Source of the DNA: Granulicella aggregans
GTDB taxonomy: Bacteria; Acidobacteriota; Terriglobia; Terriglobales; Acidobacteriaceae
Assembly: GCF_025685565.1 (NCBI RefSeq)
Contig: NZ_JAGSYE010000002.1
Location: forward strand, 806,001 to 870,000
Reading direction: 5' to 3'
DNA: 64,000 bases
Part shown: positions 63,261 through 64,000 of the stretch, one piece after another
Position numbering within the stretch: position 1 is the stretch's first letter
How the letters are laid out: each line of letters begins with the position of its first letter
Program-made: the position numbers and the translations under genes
Notes under the pieces: model-generated
Told to the model about the DNA's origin: nothing
Database searches by the model: none
What the model saw: the letters and a program-made list of their open reading frames with translations, nothing else

Positions 63261-64000
63261 GACCATCGCCGAAGAGAACTCTCTTTCGTACGCCGGGTGG
63301 CGAGTGACGCTTGCCGCATTTGTCGGAGTCATGGTCAGCTTCGCGGCCATGGTTCCCTACACCTTCAGCCTCTTCCTTGGGCCATTGCACGATGCCTTCG
63401 GCTGGAAACGCGAGGCCATCTCGAACGCGTTCGCCATCACCGCACTTACCGTCGCGGCATGTTCGCCGACCATCGGCTCGCTGCTCGATCGTCTGCCACC
63501 GCGACGAATCATCCTGCCCTGCATCGTCGTCTTCGCGTGCGGCATGGCCTCGCTCTCTCTGCTTCGCGGGCATATCGCGCAGTTCTACGCGAGCTACCTG
63601 CTGCTCGGAATCGTAGGCAACGGCACCGCGCAGCTCGCCTATTCACGGGCTGTGCTCACATGGTTCGAGCAACGTCGCGGACTTGCCCTCGCCATCGTTC
63701 TTACAGGCAGCGGCACCGGTTCCATCCTGCTGCCAATCATCGCGCAACACGTCATCACCACGAATGGCTGGAGAGCTTCGTACCTTACCCTCGGCTCAAT
63801 CGCTCTCGTCGGCTTCCCTCTTACTGCATTGCTCGTCCGCAATCGCAAGATCGTCGAGACTGAGTCCACGCATAGTGCGGTCGCAACGAAGATCGGAGCC
63901 GTCCTGAAGACGCGTATCTTCTGGCTGATCGCCCTTCCGGTCACACTCTCTGCCTTCAGCCTCAACGCGGCCATCGCACACCTCGCGGCTCTGCTCACCG
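63253..64000 (+). CDS. MFS transporter (cut by window end)
   Basis: About 249 residues are visible. Six to seven transmembrane helices can be read, with PYTFSLFLGPLHDAFGWKRE and SPTIGSLLDRLPPRR giving the MFS loop 2-3 motif (DR followed by basic residues). The pattern resembles oxalate/formate or monocarboxylate porters. GTG 63253 has GAGGA at 63241-63245 with good spacing; an ATG at 63247 in the same frame is possible. It overlaps the AhpD-like gene and probably moves the compound imported by the TonB receptor across the inner membrane. Confidence 0.85.
   Translation, partial: MSETIAEENSLSYAGWRVTLAAFVGVMVSFAAMVPYTFSLFLGPLHDAFGWKREAISNAFAITALTVAACSPTIGSLLDRLPPRRIILPCIVVFACGMASLSLLRGHIAQFYASYLLLGIVGNGTAQLAYSRAVLTWFEQRRGLALAIVLTGSGTGSILLPIIAQHVITTNGWRASYLTLGSIALVGFPLTALLVRNRKIVETESTHSAVATKIGAVLKTRIFWLIALPVTLSAFSLNAAIAHLAALLT

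Overview
The window looks like a chromosomal segment of an acidobacterium of the Terriglobus/Granulicella/Edaphobacter kind. This is inferred from gene content, not from any search. The signs are GC-rich codon use, a PadR regulator coupled to an acidobacterial duplicated orphan permease (ADOP), a futalosine-pathway menaquinone gene (mqnE), two Oar-like carboxypeptidase-regulatory-domain TonB receptors, a DUF1501 plus planctomycete-type cytochrome-c gene pair, and a PNGase A-like glycoamidase cut by the left edge. No rRNA is present. Two tRNA genes (Arg-ACG and Val-CAC) lie at 37.4-37.6 kb.

Layout. From 0 to 4.1 kb are the PNGase A-like gene (leftward, partial) and padR-ADOP, with a readable promoter carrying two matching palindromes. 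From 4.2 to 6.6 kb are ribA, a GNAT acetyltransferase with an odd start, and mqnE. From 6.6 to 10.4 kb are a secreted BNR beta-propeller protein and an OmpA-like envelope protein. From 10.7 to 14.7 kb are nuoB and the PII nitrogen-signalling pair glnD-glnB. From 14.9 to 20.5 kb are a secreted esterase, gmhA, a CPA1 Na+/H+ antiporter and glgX. From 20.5 to 28.4 kb are a heavy-metal RND efflux operon (czcCBA) and a divergent histidine kinase/LuxR-type response regulator pair. From 28.4 to 32.7 kb is the ybbA-ybbP-type ABC exporter, divergent from a tesA-like lipoprotein esterase. From 32.9 to 36.5 kb is a leftward cluster of truB, folE, two tandem 6-pyruvoyltetrahydropterin synthase-like genes and a GT2 glycosyltransferase. 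From 36.5 to 37.3 kb are a TlpA-like thioredoxin lipoprotein and a small protein.

The accessory region is 37,560-43,885. A 6.3-kb integrative element sits in the 3' end of tRNA-Val(CAC), bounded by a perfect 17-bp direct repeat. It carries a tyrosine integrase and an excisionase-like HTH gene at the tRNA end, a frameshifted cargo gene, an acidic hypothetical, a DEDDh exonuclease, a small coupled ORF and a serine recombinase. The right att copy lies inside the last codons of the serine recombinase gene, so excision would rewrite that protein's C-terminus.

From 43.9 to 58.9 kb is a leftward series of envelope and secreted genes: a c. 2160-residue surface protein, a TonB receptor, a DUF1501 protein and a DUF1549/1553 protein with two CxxCH motifs. 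The surface protein has five c. 270-residue glycine-rich repeats, each with an invariant adjacent-cysteine pair, followed by Ig-like modules. From 59.3 kb to the right edge, a second Oar-like TonB receptor, an AhpD-like protein and an MFS transporter (cut by the window end) run rightward as a tight operon.
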